64,000 bases of DNA from Pontibacter virosus (lineage in GTDB: Bacteria > Bacteroidota > Bacteroidia > Cytophagales > Hymenobacteraceae): positions 62,001 through 126,000 of the forward strand of contig NZ_QEKI01000012.1 of NCBI RefSeq assembly GCF_003096355.1, read 5' to 3'. Below the pieces are notes generated by a model. That model did not search any database and had not been told where the DNA came from. It saw only the letters and a program-made list of their open reading frames with translations. Position numbers and translations under genes: made by a program. Below, piece after piece: positions 62,783 to 64,000 of the stretch; the first letter of the stretch is position 1; the number at the start of each line of letters is the position of its first letter.

Positions 62783-63733
62783 ATGGAAACGACGAATACC
62801 AAACCATATTACGCGGCAGGTATAGCGGCCTTCGTAATCTGGGGCTTCATCCCCTTCCCGCTCAAGGCCTTGGCCGACTACCCAAGCGGGCAGATACTTT
62901 TTTTTCGGGTGGCTTTGTCTGTCATCCTCCTGTTGCTTATTACAGTACTGTTCCGGCGGAAGAACCTGATGCAGACGATAATGCAGGTAAAGGCCTCCAA
63001 GCCGCGTGAGGCCCGTAAGTTCCTCCTCTATACCTTTCTAGGCGGCTCGCTGCTGACCATTAACTGGCTGACTTTCATTTATGTGATCAACCACATCAAC
63101 ATCCAGACCGGCTCTTTCTCGTACCTGCTCTGCCCGATCCTGACGGCGGTGCTGGGCTTTACCTTGCTCAAAGAAGAACTGCGGCCAAACCAGTGGGTGG
63201 CCATCGGGCTGAGTGCGCTGAGCTGCGTGCTGATCGGGACGGGCGAACTGACGAGCCTGTTGTTCAGTCTGCTGATTGCGCTGAGTTACGCCTTTTACCT
63301 GATCACGCAGCGCCTCCTCAAGGTATACGACAAGATCGTGCTACTCACACTTCAGCTAGTGCTCTCTTTTGTTTTCATCGCACCCTTTTACGAGCAGTTC
63401 AAAGGCAGCTCTGAGGTGGTGCTGGACGGACACTTCTTTTTAATGACAGGTATACTGAGCGCTGTTTTTACGGTGCTGCCGCTGTTCCTGAACCTCTATG
63501 CACTAAAAGAGCTCACTTCCGGCACCATCGGCATCCTGATGTACATAAACCCGATTCTCAACTTTGTGGTGGCGTTCCTGTACTTCAACGAAGAAACCAC
63601 GGCGGTAAAGGTGGCGGCCTATGTGCTGATCTTTATCTCGGTGATCATCTACAACATCAACCTCAAAGGCCGCAAGAAAACGGGCGCCGGCCTGGTGATT
63701 CCGCCCGTGGGCACTACGGCAGTGGTAAAGTAG
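62783..63733 (+). CDS. rarD: EamA-family transporter, RarD-like
   Basis: 316 residues with ten predicted membrane helices in two EamA repeats: AGIAAFVIWGFIPFPLKAL, LFFRVALSVILLLLITVLF, LLTINWLTFIYVINHINIQT, GSFSYLLCPILTAVLGFTLL, then LIALSYAFYLITQRLLKVYD and GTIGILMYINPILNFVVAFL. WLTFIYVIN and the SFSYLLCPILTAVLGF helix match RarD. RarD proteins were named from chloramphenicol sensitivity in Pseudomonas; the substrate is unresolved. Single gene, ending in a shared terminator. Confidence 0.88.
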   Translation: METTNTKPYYAAGIAAFVIWGFIPFPLKALADYPSGQILFFRVALSVILLLLITVLFRRKNLMQTIMQVKASKPREARKFLLYTFLGGSLLTINWLTFIYVINHINIQTGSFSYLLCPILTAVLGFTLLKEELRPNQWVAIGLSALSCVLIGTGELTSLLFSLLIALSYAFYLITQRLLKVYDKIVLLTLQLVLSFVFIAPFYEQFKGSSEVVLDGHFFLMTGILSAVFTVLPLFLNLYALKELTSGTIGILMYINPILNFVVAFLYFNEETTAVKVAAYVLIFISVIIYNINLKGRKKTGAGLVIPPVGTTAVVK

Positions 63734-63744
63734 CTGCAAGCCAT

Positions 63745-63790
63745 AAACAAGAGGCCATACCTGATCGCTTTCAGGTATGGCCTCTTGTTT
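63745..63790. terminator. Bidirectional intrinsic terminator built from inverted CAGGTATGG
   Basis: Perfect 19-bp stem AAACAAGAGGCCATACCTG with an 8-nt loop, between convergent rarD and the partial gene at the right edge. The inner arms read CCATACCTG/CAGGTATGG, a one-base variant of the heptamer. Confidence 0.9.
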
Positions 63791-63852
63791 GATTTGCCTG
63801 TTACTGTCCTTGCCTGCTTTTATCCGCAGCCAGGTTCAATTAGGTTGCGCTG

Positions 63853-64000
63853 TTAGGGCTGCTGATTGGGGTTCTTTTGTTGTTGCTGTTGCTTTTCCAA
63901 TTCTACCCGCTGGCGGGCTACTGTATCTACGTTAGAAGGCAGGTTGCCAAAGCGGTCGGCCTGCTCGCCTGTTTCAGCTGTGTCTCCAATGGGGGCTGGG
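63853..64000 (-). CDS. 3-prime end of an unidentified leftward gene
   Basis: The last 48 codons of a gene entering from the right edge: TVARQRVELEKQQQQQKNPN then a short QQP tail before TAA 63853-63855, preceded by AETGEQADRFGNLPSNV. Low-complexity, Gln-rich C-terminus; no function assigned. The stop is followed by a strong terminator. Confidence 0.6.
   Translation of the reverse strand, partial: PAPIGDTAETGEQADRFGNLPSNVDTVARQRVELEKQQQQQKNPNQQP

Noticed and set aside
1136..63456. The AGGTATA heptamer as a replication-oriented (KOPS-like) signal
   Set aside because: The 52:44 orientation split shows no useful strand skew over this 64 kb.
1..64000. tRNA, rRNA, CRISPR arrays, insertion sequences, prophage or defence genes
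   Set aside because: I looked for T-loop GTTCRAN patterns, regularly spaced repeats, transposase and integrase motifs; none was convincing.

Overview
The window looks like a chromosomal segment of a Bacteroidota bacterium, most probably a Cytophagales/Hymenobacteraceae member of the Pontibacter-Hymenobacter type. The evidence is a SusC/SusD pair, TonB-dependent receptors with carboxypeptidase-like N-domains, DUF4249, a MurF-alanine racemase fusion, the nadK-uppS-bamA-ompH-ompH envelope block, TonB proteins with a cytoplasmic RN(K/R)AYGAY motif, and promoters of the form TAnnTTTG (-7 box of the Bacteroidota primary sigma factor). No rRNA, tRNA, CRISPR array, insertion sequence, prophage or defence island was recognised. 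It reads as core genome.

Layout. 1-7578 is a leftward fatty-acid catabolism block: MarR regulator, FadN-type hydroxyacyl-CoA dehydrogenase/enoyl-CoA hydratase, thiolase and an acyl-CoA dehydrogenase cut by the left edge, followed upstream by a separately terminated acyl-CoA synthetase. 7821-13721 holds an arginase-fold protein lacking metal ligands, a small cytochrome b5-like protein, a MurNAc/GlcNAc kinase plus MurQ (peptidoglycan recycling), two unrecognised proteins and two tiny acidic lipoproteins. 13794-22072 carries der, era, hemH, a LOG-family protein, a cysteine desulfurase, glmM and mazG. 22636-29562 is a rightward exbB-exbD-exbD-tonB block continued by a second tonB, a small membrane protein, a PstS-like lipoprotein and a TPR protein. 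29654-43234 is a long leftward series: yqeY, cvpA, a small membrane protein, a TrpG/PabA-type amidotransferase, an alpha/beta hydrolase, a CBS-ACT protein, a short Omp85 protein, nadK, two beta-barrel proteins, uppS, bamA, two ompH/skp and rluD. 43401-47863 is rightward: pdxJ, mnmH (selenouridine synthase), selD, an alpha/beta hydrolase and a tetrapyrrole-methylase-family methyltransferase. 47925-59571 is leftward: DUF4249 lipoprotein with its receptor, SusD/SusC, feoB and feoA. The window ends with murF-alr (left), a RarD-like transporter (right) and the 3-prime end of another leftward gene.

Functional themes. Envelope biogenesis (uppS, bamA, ompH, glmM, murF-alr, murK/murQ) and TonB-energised outer-membrane transport dominate. 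selD next to mnmH indicates selenium use for tRNA wobble uridines, with no selenocysteine machinery visible here.

The most unusual signal is not a gene. The heptamer AGGTATA/TATACCT occurs about 96 times by my hand tally (52 in one orientation, 44 in the other), against about 8 expected by chance. It lies in genes and intergenic DNA alike, sits beside or within several intrinsic terminators, and is absent from long stretches carrying conserved, probably well expressed genes. Two imperfect inverted elements with TTGTCAT ends (2490-2695 and 59916-60001) form a second class of dispersed repeat. Fifteen intrinsic terminators and eleven TAnnTTTG promoters could be placed.
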